Below the pieces are notes generated by a model. That model worked only from the letters and a program-made list of their open reading frames with translations, made no database searches and had not been told where the DNA came from. From Gammaproteobacteria bacterium (lineage in GTDB: Bacteria; Pseudomonadota; Gammaproteobacteria; Competibacterales; Competibacteraceae), in NCBI GenBank assembly GCA_024235135.1, contig JACKMZ010000002.1, positions 434,001 through 498,000 on the forward strand: a DNA stretch of 64,000 nucleotides, given 5' to 3'. Made by a program: the position numbers and the translations under genes. Below, piece after piece: positions 53,272 through 62,214 of the stretch; position 1 is the first letter of the stretch, and each line of letters begins with the position of its first letter.

Positions 53272-54068
53272 AACCTCCCGTTTTCAATCCCGCGTGGAGC
53301 GAAGAAGTAAAACGGCTTTATCATCATGACATGCAGGAAATCTGGGACCCCAAAATTAATATTCACATATGGAACCAGTACCACAACCAACTTGATCTTT
53401 ATCTTGAAATCGCGGGAAAAGCTCAACCCAATAAAGCCAAAAAGATTCTTGATGTGGGTTGTGCCCAAGGAACGTTGGCGTTACTGCTTGGAGAACTTGG
53501 CCATAATGTATGGGCTGTTGACCTGCGAGACGAATTTCTTGAGTACGCAAAAACACGCTATACTTACGGAAATGTCGAATTTCTACAGGGAAATGTACTC
53601 GTCCTAGATATGGATGAACGCTTCGATTTGATATTCGCGAATCAGATTATCGAACATTTGGTCTACCCGAATCAACTCATTAGTCGTTTAGGTCAAATGC
53701 TGGCAGAGAATGGAAGGTTGGTAATCACAACGCCTAACTGGCATTATCTCATGAATCGTTTGCCATCCTATAGGGAATTAGGAGATCCTGCCCAATACGA
53801 AGAGATGCAATTCACAGCCGATGGCGATGGTCATTTTTTTTCTTATAGTGCAAAAGAATTAGTGGAAATATTCGAGCAAGAAAGTTTCACTCAAGTGGAC
53901 TTTCGATATTTCGAGACTCCTTTCATCTCAGGCCATATGAAAATGCGGTACTGTCATTATTTCGCTCCGGTACGTCTGCTTCGATTCATGGATCGTGCAA
54001 TCGTTAATGCTCCTGTGCTGGGCAGACTATTAGCTCACCAATTGATGGTGACCGGGGCTCGCGCTTGA
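53268..54068 (+). CDS. Class I SAM-dependent methyltransferase
   Basis: A 266-residue methyltransferase. ATG 53268 overlaps the GT2 stop by 4 bases; the longer frame from 53214 overlaps that gene and was not used. Motif I ILDVGCAQGTLALLLGELG is near residue 62, the acidic strand-2 end VWAVDLRDEF follows, then FLQGNVLVLDMDERFDLI and NQIIEHLVYPNQLI. It has UbiG/type 11-like spacing. The DNA is AT-rich compared with neighbours on both sides, which points to separate acquisition. The target sugar or lipid cannot be inferred. Confidence 0.84.
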   Translation: MKPPVFNPAWSEEVKRLYHHDMQEIWDPKINIHIWNQYHNQLDLYLEIAGKAQPNKAKKILDVGCAQGTLALLLGELGHNVWAVDLRDEFLEYAKTRYTYGNVEFLQGNVLVLDMDERFDLIFANQIIEHLVYPNQLISRLGQMLAENGRLVITTPNWHYLMNRLPSYRELGDPAQYEEMQFTADGDGHFFSYSAKELVEIFEQESFTQVDFRYFETPFISGHMKMRYCHYFAPVRLLRFMDRAIVNAPVLGRLLAHQLMVTGARA

Positions 54069-54090
54069 CCTATTGACCGGTCCAAGCCAG

Positions 54091-55008
54091 ATGAGCAGTG
54101 TGTATGACGTCTCAGTGGTCATTCCCACCTATCGCCGTGAGCGTGTTTTAGTGGATACGGTGCGCGCATTGTTACAACTATCCCCGCCCGTAGGCGAGAT
54201 TTTACTTGTCGATCAGACGGAACGACATGAAAGCGCCACTCAGCAAGTCCTGCAAACATGGGCCGATGCCGGTCGGATTGGTTGGTTGAGACTGGCGACG
54301 CCCTCCATACCGGTCGCCATGAATCGAGGCTTGTTGGCCGCCCGTGGAGAGTTCGTGCTGTTTCTGGATGACGACATCATCCCCGAACCGGAATTGGTGA
54401 GCGCCCACATCGACGCTCATCGGCAAACCCATGCCGGTCTGGTAGCGGGCCGGATTATTCAAACATGGGAAGAAGATCTCGATTTCGCCGCCCGCGATGA
54501 GCTGGGCTTTCATTTCGCGGGTTTGCGGGCGAGGTGGATAGATGAGTTCATGGGGGGGAATTTTTCCGTTCGCCGGGACACCGCCATAGCCTTGGGCGGA
54601 TTCGACGAAAACTTTGTGCGCGTGGCTTACCGTTTCGAAGCGGAGTTCGCCGATCGTTGGCTGCAAACTGGCCATCGTATCTATTTCGCGCCTCGGGCAT
54701 GCATCCATCACTTGAAAGCGATCAGCGGAGGTACCCGAACTTTCGGGGATCACCTGAAAACCGCCAAGCCGGATCACGCCGTCGGCGAGTACTATTTTCT
54801 GTTGCGGGCGAAGGGCGCCAAGCAGCGATTCCGGCGTTTTTTGACCAGACCATTGCAGGCGCTGGCCACGCGCCATCACCTGCGTCGGCCGTGGTGGATA
54901 CCCGCGACGTTGGGCGCTGAATTGCTCGGCATTGTTTGGGCAATAGGACTTTATCTTCGTGGACCTCGGTTGTTGCGACAAAGCGTTGTCGAGGGGCCTT
55001 CGACGTGA
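54091..55008 (+). CDS. Glycosyltransferase family 2
   Basis: A 305-residue GT2 protein. I chose ATG 54091 (MSSVYDVSVVIPTYRRE); TTG 54073 is in frame and neither has a clear ribosome site. DQTERHESATQQVL replaces the commoner DGS motif, a variant seen in one GT2 branch. PVAMNRGLLAARGEFVLFLDDDIIPEPELV holds the metal site near residue 85. FMGGNFSVRRDTAIALGGFDE and RFEAEFADRW near 170-190 form the acceptor/base region. A hydrophobic C-terminal helix (LGAELLGIVWAIGLYL) suggests membrane attachment. It overlaps the polymerase-like gene (GTGA). Confidence 0.87.
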   Translation: MSSVYDVSVVIPTYRRERVLVDTVRALLQLSPPVGEILLVDQTERHESATQQVLQTWADAGRIGWLRLATPSIPVAMNRGLLAARGEFVLFLDDDIIPEPELVSAHIDAHRQTHAGLVAGRIIQTWEEDLDFAARDELGFHFAGLRARWIDEFMGGNFSVRRDTAIALGGFDENFVRVAYRFEAEFADRWLQTGHRIYFAPRACIHHLKAISGGTRTFGDHLKTAKPDHAVGEYYFLLRAKGAKQRFRRFLTRPLQALATRHHLRRPWWIPATLGAELLGIVWAIGLYLRGPRLLRQSVVEGPST

Positions 55009-56474
55009 CTGAATCGTTGCTGCCTGCCGTGTTCGCGTTTCTGACCGTCCTGGTCACGTTGGACAATTGGCGACGCGGCTTGCTTTTGGCGGTGTTGGTT
55101 GGTTTTGCGCAAGATCCTTTGCGCAAGATCACGCCCGGTGAGCCCGTGTATTTCGTGGTGTTGGCGCTGGCGGTCGCATCGTTTGCGGGGGCGGTCGCTT
55201 GGATGAGGCTCGGTGGGTTTCGTCTCAACAAAATGCTGCACGGCGATCGCTTATTGCGCAATGCCGTGACGGCCATGTTCTTCATTGTCGCGGTACAAGC
55301 GGTGCATGCATTTGTGCGGTTCGGTTCGCCTGTGCTGGTGGGTATCGGGGTGATGGCCTATCTGGCGCCTCTGGGAGCGTTGTGGTTCGCCTACCAATAC
55401 GCTCGGGGAATCGACGATGTTCGTCGCTTACTGCAGGTCTATGTGATTTGCGCGCTGGTGGCGGCGGGCGCTGTCTTGCTTTCCTATCTGGGGGTCGACT
55501 CGCCGTTGTTCAAGGAAGTCGGGCCGGGCGTGCAAATTTATGAGCGTACCTTGGGAATGTATATCAATGCCCATGTCGGAATCATGCGCGCCAGTGAAAT
55601 CGCCGCCTGGCATCTGGGCGCGGCGACCTGCTTTGTGCTGATTCTCGCCTTCGCCTCGCGTCGGCCTGTCGTGATTCAACTTGCGGTTATCATCTCGGGC
55701 GTGTTGATTACCGCGGGTTTGTTGACCGGTCGACGCAAGATGTTGGCCATGATCGCCGGATTCATGGTGCTTTATCTCTTGCTGATCTGGAATTCACGCC
55801 ACCGTTCGGCGCGCAATACGATTATGACGGCATTGCTGGCGCCGATGGTCGTGCTCGCCGGCGTGTTGTTGATCGGTGGCGGTTCGATCAACGAGGGGGG
55901 GCTTGCCAGTTATGTGCACCGAGGTAACACCGTTTGGGAGGATGCCTACGATCGATTCATGAACCTGGGTGTGCGAAGTATGGAGTGGGCTTGGTACCGT
56001 GCGGGATTTTTCGGTCTTGGTGTGGGCAGTGGAAGCCAAGGTGCGCAACATTTTGGAGGGGGCGCAGCGGGTGGCGCGGCAGAGGCGGGCTTGGGCAAAA
56101 TAATGAGTGAATTAGGCATCCCTGGGCTTGTCGTCGTCTTGTTTGTTATCTGGGCGTTCGCCCGCCATTTTTGGCGAAATCTGAAGCTGATGCGCCTGAT
56201 GAGCGCCGAAATGAGCATGATATTGTTCGGGTTGATCGCCTTCTTGGCCGCTAATTTCGTTATTTTCACGAGTGCGGCTCAGGTTTTTGGCGACCCATTC
56301 GTATTACTGATTCTGGGTTCCTGCGCCGGCTTCGTGTTGGCTACCCCTCGCCTTTTGTATAGCGAACAGGTGCTACAGCAGCGGAAACTGGCGCGGATGA
56401 GGCAATCCTCCTTGGCTGCCCATGGGACATCCTCGTCGCCTGTCGTTACCGGTATTGGCAGACCTTTACCGTGA
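55005..56474 (+). CDS. O-antigen ligase/polymerase-like membrane protein
   Basis: A 489-residue polytopic membrane protein. GTG 55005 overlaps the previous stop (GTGA); the longer frame from 54936 lies in the previous gene. About twelve hydrophobic segments are seen, with a large periplasmic loop at about 285-380 containing GGGSINEGGLASYVHRGN and GVGSGSQGAQHFGGG. ITAGLLTGRRKMLAMIAGF near 240 is typical of the Wzy_C/O-antigen ligase superfamily. It could be a ligase joining the chain to lipid A-core (WaaL) or a polymerase (Wzy). Because the locus also has Wzm/Wzt, ligase activity is the simpler reading. Confidence 0.8.
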   Translation: MTESLLPAVFAFLTVLVTLDNWRRGLLLAVLVGFAQDPLRKITPGEPVYFVVLALAVASFAGAVAWMRLGGFRLNKMLHGDRLLRNAVTAMFFIVAVQAVHAFVRFGSPVLVGIGVMAYLAPLGALWFAYQYARGIDDVRRLLQVYVICALVAAGAVLLSYLGVDSPLFKEVGPGVQIYERTLGMYINAHVGIMRASEIAAWHLGAATCFVLILAFASRRPVVIQLAVIISGVLITAGLLTGRRKMLAMIAGFMVLYLLLIWNSRHRSARNTIMTALLAPMVVLAGVLLIGGGSINEGGLASYVHRGNTVWEDAYDRFMNLGVRSMEWAWYRAGFFGLGVGSGSQGAQHFGGGAAGGAAEAGLGKIMSELGIPGLVVVLFVIWAFARHFWRNLKLMRLMSAEMSMILFGLIAFLAANFVIFTSAAQVFGDPFVLLILGSCAGFVLATPRLLYSEQVLQQRKLARMRQSSLAAHGTSSSPVVTGIGRPLP

Positions 56475-57682
56475 CTGGCGCAAAACCTTTGCTGGCGGCT
56501 GCCCCGGTTCGATTGGCCCTGATCACTACCCATCCCATTCAGTATCAAATTCCTTGGTTCAAACGGTTGGCTCGGATACCCGGTATCGACTTGCGGGTGT
56601 TTTTCGGCATGTTACCGGACGCGGAGCAACAGGGCGTGGATTTTGGCGTTGCATTCCAATGGGATATTCCTCTGCTTGAGGGATTTTCGTGGACAGTTCT
56701 GCGCAATGTCGCAAAAGCGCCTTCCCTGGGAACATTCAAGGGGATTAGCACTCCCCAAATTGGCCAAGTGCTGCGGGCTTGGAAACCGGATGTCGCCATC
56801 GCGGCGGGTTGGCAATCGCACATGTTGGTCCAGACTCTTTGGGCTTGCCGACGGTTGCGGATACCCTTGCTAGTCCGGGGCGATTCCAATGCCCTTGCGC
56901 CAAGACCCTGGTGGAAACGGATGCTGCATCGTTTGTGGCTGAAACAGTACAGCTTTTTCCTTGCGGTCGGAAAAGCGAATCGCCGCTTTTACTTGCAGGC
57001 AGGCATCGATCCGAAAAAGATTTTTCATTGTCCCCATTTCGTCGACAACGAATGGTTGGGAACAATGGCGCGGGCATGGCGCCAGGATCGGGACATGTTG
57101 CGTCAACAATGGGGAATCTCTGCCACAGCGATTTGCTTGCTTTATGTGGGCAAACTGGTTGCCAAAAAACGGATCATGGATCTATTGGAGGCTCTCGACA
57201 AAGCCGCCCGACGAGACCCAAGGTTGCATCTGCTCATTGTCGGCGCCGGACAGTTGGAGGCCCAAGCTCGCGAGTTCTCGACGACACGGCATTTGCCCGC
57301 CAGCTTTGCCGGTTTTCTGAATCAAACGGAAATTGCCAAAGCTTATGTCGTTGCGGATTGCCTCGTATTGCCTTCCGATTTTGGCGAGACCTGGGGACTG
57401 GTCGTCAACGAGGCCATGGCCTGCGGTTTGCCGGCTATCGTAAGCGACCGGGTTGGGTGTGGGCCGGATTTGGTAGAGGAAGGAAACACGGGCGCCCTCT
57501 TCCCCTTTGGCGATGTGGATGCGCTGGCCTCGACTTTGGGCGCTCTGACATCGGAAGCTGAGCATCTTCGTGGAATGGGACGAAACGCTCAGGAAAGGGT
57601 CTTGCGTGATTATTCCATCGAGAAAGCCGTGGAGGGAACAGTGGCCGCAATCAACGCCGCGTTGCCCGTGAGACGGAATTGA
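56471..57682 (+). CDS. Glycosyltransferase family 4
   Basis: A 403-residue GT-B retaining transferase. GTG 56471 overlaps the previous stop (GTGA). The N-terminal LALITTHPIQYQIPWFKRLA is typical of one GT4 branch in surface glycan loci. Donor-domain motifs are LLYVGKLVAKKRIMDLLEAL near residue 218 and the E(x7)E region PSDFGETWGLVVNEAMACGLP near 305, where GETWGL and NEAM give the two acids. It ends with helices. The gene overlaps the next GT4 gene by 1 base (TGATG). Sugar is unknown. Confidence 0.88.
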   Translation: MTGAKPLLAAAPVRLALITTHPIQYQIPWFKRLARIPGIDLRVFFGMLPDAEQQGVDFGVAFQWDIPLLEGFSWTVLRNVAKAPSLGTFKGISTPQIGQVLRAWKPDVAIAAGWQSHMLVQTLWACRRLRIPLLVRGDSNALAPRPWWKRMLHRLWLKQYSFFLAVGKANRRFYLQAGIDPKKIFHCPHFVDNEWLGTMARAWRQDRDMLRQQWGISATAICLLYVGKLVAKKRIMDLLEALDKAARRDPRLHLLIVGAGQLEAQAREFSTTRHLPASFAGFLNQTEIAKAYVVADCLVLPSDFGETWGLVVNEAMACGLPAIVSDRVGCGPDLVEEGNTGALFPFGDVDALASTLGALTSEAEHLRGMGRNAQERVLRDYSIEKAVEGTVAAINAALPVRRN

Positions 57683-58845
57683 TGCGCCTATTGCACGTCG
57701 TTCCCACCTACCTGCCGGCCACGCGTTACGGGGGGCCGATTTATTCGGTCCATGGACTCTGCAAGGCGCTGGCGTCCCAAGGGCATGACGTGCACGTTTT
57801 CACGACTAACGTCGATGGTCCGGGCGATAGTGATGTGCCGTTGGCGAAGCCGGTGGACGTCGACGGGGTACACGTTTGGTATTTTCCCTCGCGCTATCTG
57901 CGTCGACTGTACTGGTCGCCGCCCATGGCGCGCGCTTTACGTAAAGCGATCAGTACCTTCGACCTGCTGCACTTGCACTCGATATACCTGTGGCCAACCT
58001 GGATCGCGGCTCGCATGGCGCGACGCTACAAAGTGCCGTATATCCTGGCGCCACGGGGTATGTTGGTAAAGGATCTGATTAATCGTAAAAGTCGTTGGTT
58101 GAAAACGGCTTGGATAACGTTGATAGAACGCCATAATCTCGAACAGGCGGCCGTATTGCACCTGACGTCGGAGAGGGAAGCGCAGGATTGTCGGTCTTTC
58201 GGATTTCGCTTGCCGCCGATGTTCGTGGTTCCCAATGGTGTCGAACTGGTGAAGGAACCCGATTTGCTGGCCGAGCCCAATACTGTGGTTCGAGAAATCA
58301 TCAAGCACCAACCGCTATTGCTGTTTCTGAGTCGAATCAACTGGAAAAAGGGGTTAGACCGGCTGCTTGAGGCGATGGTGTATATTCCCCACGGCTATCT
58401 GGCGATTGCCGGCAACGATGAAGAGAACTATACCCCTACTTTGCGCGATCTGGCTCGTGAATTAGGTGTCATGGACCGCGTGAGTTTTATCGGCCCCGTA
58501 CAAGGTGTCGATAAAGAGTATCTGTTTCGCAACGCCAGCCTATTAGTGTTGCCTTCCTACTCCGAGAATTTCGGCAACGTCGTGTTGGAAGCGATGGCGC
58601 GTGGGTGTCCAGCAGTCGTTACCCCTGAAGTCGGGGTGGCGGATATTGTAACGCTTTCGGGAGGAGGACAGGTGGTGACGGGAGCGCCGCGGCATTTGGG
58701 AGAGAGCATAGCGACTTTGCTGAATGAACCCGCTGAATTATTGATTAAAGGGGAAGCGGGAAGAAAGCATGTGGTGGAAAATTATTCATGGGATGCCATA
58801 GCTCAGAAGATGATCTCTGTCTATCAAACCCGCGCGACTTGTTGA
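57682..58845 (+). CDS. Glycosyltransferase family 4
   Basis: A 387-residue GT-B retaining transferase. ATG 57682 overlaps the previous stop (TGATG); TTG 57679 is one codon upstream. RLLHVVPTYLPATRYGGPIY at the N-terminus and YILAPRGMLVKD near 120 match a group common in O-antigen loci. The donor domain has LLFLSRINWKKGLDRLLEAM near residue 210 and SYSENFGNVVLEAMARGCPAV near 295, in which SENFGN and LEAM give the conserved acids. A GT2 gene begins 9 bases after the stop. Confidence 0.88.
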   Translation: MRLLHVVPTYLPATRYGGPIYSVHGLCKALASQGHDVHVFTTNVDGPGDSDVPLAKPVDVDGVHVWYFPSRYLRRLYWSPPMARALRKAISTFDLLHLHSIYLWPTWIAARMARRYKVPYILAPRGMLVKDLINRKSRWLKTAWITLIERHNLEQAAVLHLTSEREAQDCRSFGFRLPPMFVVPNGVELVKEPDLLAEPNTVVREIIKHQPLLLFLSRINWKKGLDRLLEAMVYIPHGYLAIAGNDEENYTPTLRDLARELGVMDRVSFIGPVQGVDKEYLFRNASLLVLPSYSENFGNVVLEAMARGCPAVVTPEVGVADIVTLSGGGQVVTGAPRHLGESIATLLNEPAELLIKGEAGRKHVVENYSWDAIAQKMISVYQTRATC

Positions 58846-58854
58846 TCGTCCCTA

Positions 58855-59643
58855 ATGCTTGAACAAATTACACCACTCATTCTGACTTATAACGAAAGTA
58901 ATAATATTGAACGTACGCTTTCAAAATTATATTGGGCAAAAGATATCGTTATCGTGGATAGTTTCAGCACGGACGATACTTTGGAAAAGGCCGGTAGAGT
59001 CCATTCAGTAAGGATTTATCAGCGTGTGTTCGATACGCACGCCAATCAATGGAACTTCGGACTTCAGCAGACCAATATTTTGACGGACTGGGTCCTTGCG
59101 CTGGATGCTGATTACGTTCTTCAAGATGATTTTATCGAAGAAATGCGATGCTTTCAGCCCGATGGAATGGTCGATGGCTATCGAGCCCGATTTCGTTATT
59201 GTCAGTTTGGCAAACCACTTCGTGGCAGTCTCTATCCGCCGGTGACAGTACTTTATCGACGTGAATTGGCGGGTTATGTTCAAGACGGACATACTCAGCG
59301 AATTATAGTCAAGGGTAAAATTGAGAATCTAAAAACGAAAATTTATCACGACGATAGAAAACCTCTATCCCATTGGCTGCAATCTCAGGATAGATACATG
59401 AGGATTGAAGTAAAAAAAGTCTATGGTAGCTCATGGAGAGAGCTGGGCTGGGCGAACCGACTGCGCAAGTTGGTTGTATTGGCGCCATTTATCGTCTTCA
59501 TTTATTGTCTGGTGGTGAAGCGAGGTGGCCTCGATGGTATGAGGGGGCTTTTTTATGCTTTGCAAAGGATGCTTGCGGAGACTTTATTATCTATTCGTCT
59601 GGCTGAAATATACTTAACGCAAGAGATGGAAAAGGATGAATGA
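58855..59643 (+). CDS. Glycosyltransferase family 2 (WaaE/LgtF-like)
   Basis: A 262-residue GT2 protein of the WaaE/KdtX/LgtF branch, usually beta-glucosyltransferases of the LPS core or repeat unit. ITPLILTYNESNNIERTL, IVIVDSFSTDDTLEKA and NQWNFGLQQTNI lead to the metal site LALDADYVLQDD near residue 83. The late SHWLQSQDRYMRIEVKK near 180 is typical of this branch, as is a hydrophobic C-terminal stretch with LVVLAPFIVFIYCL. The DNA is AT-rich. It overlaps the next methyltransferase gene by 8 bases. Confidence 0.87.
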   Translation: MLEQITPLILTYNESNNIERTLSKLYWAKDIVIVDSFSTDDTLEKAGRVHSVRIYQRVFDTHANQWNFGLQQTNILTDWVLALDADYVLQDDFIEEMRCFQPDGMVDGYRARFRYCQFGKPLRGSLYPPVTVLYRRELAGYVQDGHTQRIIVKGKIENLKTKIYHDDRKPLSHWLQSQDRYMRIEVKKVYGSSWRELGWANRLRKLVVLAPFIVFIYCLVVKRGGLDGMRGLFYALQRMLAETLLSIRLAEIYLTQEMEKDE

Positions 59644-60286
59644 CCATTCCAGAGAGAACGTATTAGAAGAATATCGTTATTCAAATAGTGCCCCAACATG
59701 GGCCAATGCGTATCTCTGGCCAATGCTGACCAGAATTATAGCTGATTCTTATGATAATGAATATTCTGGGAAAAAAGCTTTCGAGATTGGTTGCGGGAAT
59801 GGAGCGACCGCGAATTTTCTTCATGAGATGGGGTTTAAGGTTACTGGGATCGACCCTTCGGGAAGCGGTATTTCCATTGCCCGAAAAGCATTCCCGGATT
59901 TAAATCTATCTATTGGTAGTGCCTACGATAATCTCGCGGACCAGTTTGGGCGACATCCATTGGTGATCAGTTTGGAAGTGATCGAGCATTGTTTCTATCC
60001 ACGGCGGTTTGCCCGAACATTTTATGACCTCATTGAGCCAGGTGGAATGGGAATTCTATCCACGCCTTATCATGGTTATTGGAAAAACCTGGCGCTGGCC
60101 ATTACAGGAAAATGGGATAGCCATCTCGGGCCGCTCTGGGATGGTGGACATATCAAGTTCTTTTCGGAACGCACATTGCGTGCTTTGCTCAATGAAGTGG
60201 GATTTAACCAGGTTCGATTTTGCCGTGTTGGGCGGATTCCTCCATTAGCTAAATCTCTGATTGCCATCGTCCACAAGTCTGAATAG
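59636..60286 (+). CDS. Class I SAM-dependent methyltransferase
   Basis: A 216-residue methyltransferase. KAFEIGCGNGATANFLHEMG near residue 44 is motif I; KVTGIDPSGSGISIA follows and SLEVIEHCFYPRRF near 115 is the post-motif loop. FYDLIEPGGMGILSTPYHGYW near 128 gives motif III. The sequence resembles type 11/UbiG enzymes that appear next to glycosyltransferases. ATG 59636 overlaps the preceding gene by 8 bases. Like the other methyltransferase genes of the locus it is AT-richer than its surroundings. The target is unknown. Confidence 0.83.
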   Translation: MNDHSRENVLEEYRYSNSAPTWANAYLWPMLTRIIADSYDNEYSGKKAFEIGCGNGATANFLHEMGFKVTGIDPSGSGISIARKAFPDLNLSIGSAYDNLADQFGRHPLVISLEVIEHCFYPRRFARTFYDLIEPGGMGILSTPYHGYWKNLALAITGKWDSHLGPLWDGGHIKFFSERTLRALLNEVGFNQVRFCRVGRIPPLAKSLIAIVHKSE

Positions 60287-60383
60287 GCGCGCCCACTGAG
60301 GATAGGCGCACTTTGAATGGGGATTGCCTGTGCTTCGTGTTTCGAATCTCAATCCAACCGGTTTGGAAACATCAGCTCACATC

Positions 60384-62168
60384 ATGAAAAGCCAGAATGG
60401 ACGTAACAATCGGTATATTCTCGGCCTCAACGCCTTCCACGGCGATTCTTCCGCTTGCTTAGTGCGCGAAGGGCAGTTGTTGGCCGCGGCCGAGGAAGAG
60501 CGGTTTCGCCGAATTAAGCACTGGGCGGGTTTTCCGTCCGAAGCTATTCGCTATTGTCTTGGTGAAGCCGGTATCACGCTAAACGATGTCGGGCATGTTG
60601 CTATTAATAGCGATCCCCGCGCCAATCTGCTGAAGAAAATTCGTTACACGCTCGGCAAACGGCCTGATTTGAATCTGGTAAGGGATCGCATACGCAACAT
60701 CCGACAACGGGCCGGTGTGACCGATGAGTTGAAACAGGCTTTTCCAGGCCAGACATTCGATGGCCAGGTGCATCACATCGAACATCATCTGGCGCATTTG
60801 GCCTCGTGTTTTCTGGTATCGCCGTTTCACGAAGCCGTCGCGGTTTCAGTGGACGGGTTCGGCGATTTCGCGAGTTCGGCCTGGGGTGCGGGTCGGGGAG
60901 CGTCGATTACGGTCGATGAACGAATTTATTTTCCGCATTCATTGGGCATTTTTTATCAGGCATTGACCCAATATCTAGGATTTCCCCATTACGGCGACGA
61001 ATACAAGATCATGGGGTTGGCTCCCTACGGTGAACCCCGCTTCATACAAGAGATGCGGGAAATAGTGCGCCTTCGGGACAACGGTTCGTTTGCATTGGAT
61101 TTACGCTTTTTTCGCCATCACAAGGAAAAGATCGATTATCGCTGGCGGGACGCCGCGCCGGCCGTTGGAGATTTATTTGCGGACGCTTTGCAGGATTTAT
61201 TGGGTCCACGGCGGCAACCGCAAGAGCCCTTGGAGCAGCGCCATAAGGATTTGGCTCGCTCGGTACAGGCGATGTACGAGGAGGCGTTCTTTCATTTATT
61301 GAACAGCCTGCACCGGCGTTACGGATTGGATACCGTGGTCTTGGCGGGCGGCTGCGCCATGAATTCCGTGGCGAACGGCAAAGTGATCCGGCAAACGCCG
61401 TTTAACCGAGTTTATATTCAATCCGCGGCGGGCGACGCTGGAGGGGCCTTGGGCGCGGCCTATGTGGTCTGGCAGAAGCTGGCGGGCCCCGGAGCGGCAC
61501 GATCCGTTATGGATCATGCTTATTGGGGACCGGCCTACCGGGATGCCGATTTTTCCGCTGTGTTGCAGGCCAAGGCCAGCGAATGGCAAGGCCAGGGCTG
61601 CACGATGGAACACATCGATGATGAAACGACCTTGTGCCGCAGAACGGCCGAAGCCATAGCGGATGCGAAAGTGGTGGGTTGGTTCCAGGGTCGTATGGAA
61701 TGGGGACCGCGTGCGCTGGGCAACCGTTCCATCGTGTGCGATCCGCGTCGTGCCGACATGAAGGACATTCTCAATCAAAAAATCAAGCGGCGGGAATCGT
61801 TTCGACCCTTCGCGCCATCCATTCTGCGCGAAGCCGTGCCCGATTGGTTCGAGGCGGACGATGATGTGCCCTTCATGATGAAGGTATACCCGATCAGGGA
61901 GGAAAAACGCGCCAGTATCCCCGCGGTCGCTCATGTGGATGGTTCGGGTCGTCTGCAAACCGTATACGAGCAGACCAATCCGCGTTACTACCGACTCATA
62001 AAAGAATTTGCCTCACTTACCGGTGTGCCGATGGTATTGAATACTTCATTCAATGAAAACGAGCCCGTGGTATGCACGCCCGATGAAGCCTTGGATTGCT
62101 TTTTGCGGACAAAAATGGATGTGTTGGTCCTGGGCCAATATTTTTTGATCCGTGCATCGAATGTTTAA
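60384..62168 (+). CDS. NodU/CmcH-family carbamoyltransferase
   Basis: A 594-residue O-carbamoyltransferase that moves carbamoyl from carbamoyl phosphate to a sugar hydroxyl through a carbamoyl-adenylate. I chose ATG 60384 because family members begin close to ILGLNAFHGDSSACLV; the frame extends to TTG 60324. The N-terminal Kae1-like domain has AEEERFRRIKHWAGFPSEA, the metal-binding HHIEHHLAHLAS and VSVDGFGDFAS. The C-terminal YrdC-like domain has GRMEWGPRALGNRSIV and RESFRPFAPSIL near 470. NodU carbamoylates Nod factors; CmcH and TobZ act on antibiotics. Its end overlaps in part the long open frame of the next gene. Confidence 0.9.
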   Translation: MKSQNGRNNRYILGLNAFHGDSSACLVREGQLLAAAEEERFRRIKHWAGFPSEAIRYCLGEAGITLNDVGHVAINSDPRANLLKKIRYTLGKRPDLNLVRDRIRNIRQRAGVTDELKQAFPGQTFDGQVHHIEHHLAHLASCFLVSPFHEAVAVSVDGFGDFASSAWGAGRGASITVDERIYFPHSLGIFYQALTQYLGFPHYGDEYKIMGLAPYGEPRFIQEMREIVRLRDNGSFALDLRFFRHHKEKIDYRWRDAAPAVGDLFADALQDLLGPRRQPQEPLEQRHKDLARSVQAMYEEAFFHLLNSLHRRYGLDTVVLAGGCAMNSVANGKVIRQTPFNRVYIQSAAGDAGGALGAAYVVWQKLAGPGAARSVMDHAYWGPAYRDADFSAVLQAKASEWQGQGCTMEHIDDETTLCRRTAEAIADAKVVGWFQGRMEWGPRALGNRSIVCDPRRADMKDILNQKIKRRESFRPFAPSILREAVPDWFEADDDVPFMMKVYPIREEKRASIPAVAHVDGSGRLQTVYEQTNPRYYRLIKEFASLTGVPMVLNTSFNENEPVVCTPDEALDCFLRTKMDVLVLGQYFLIRASNV

Positions 62169-62214
62169 AACGCGGTGCATGCATTGTATTGCGATGAATC
62201 GGAAGTTTCATAAA

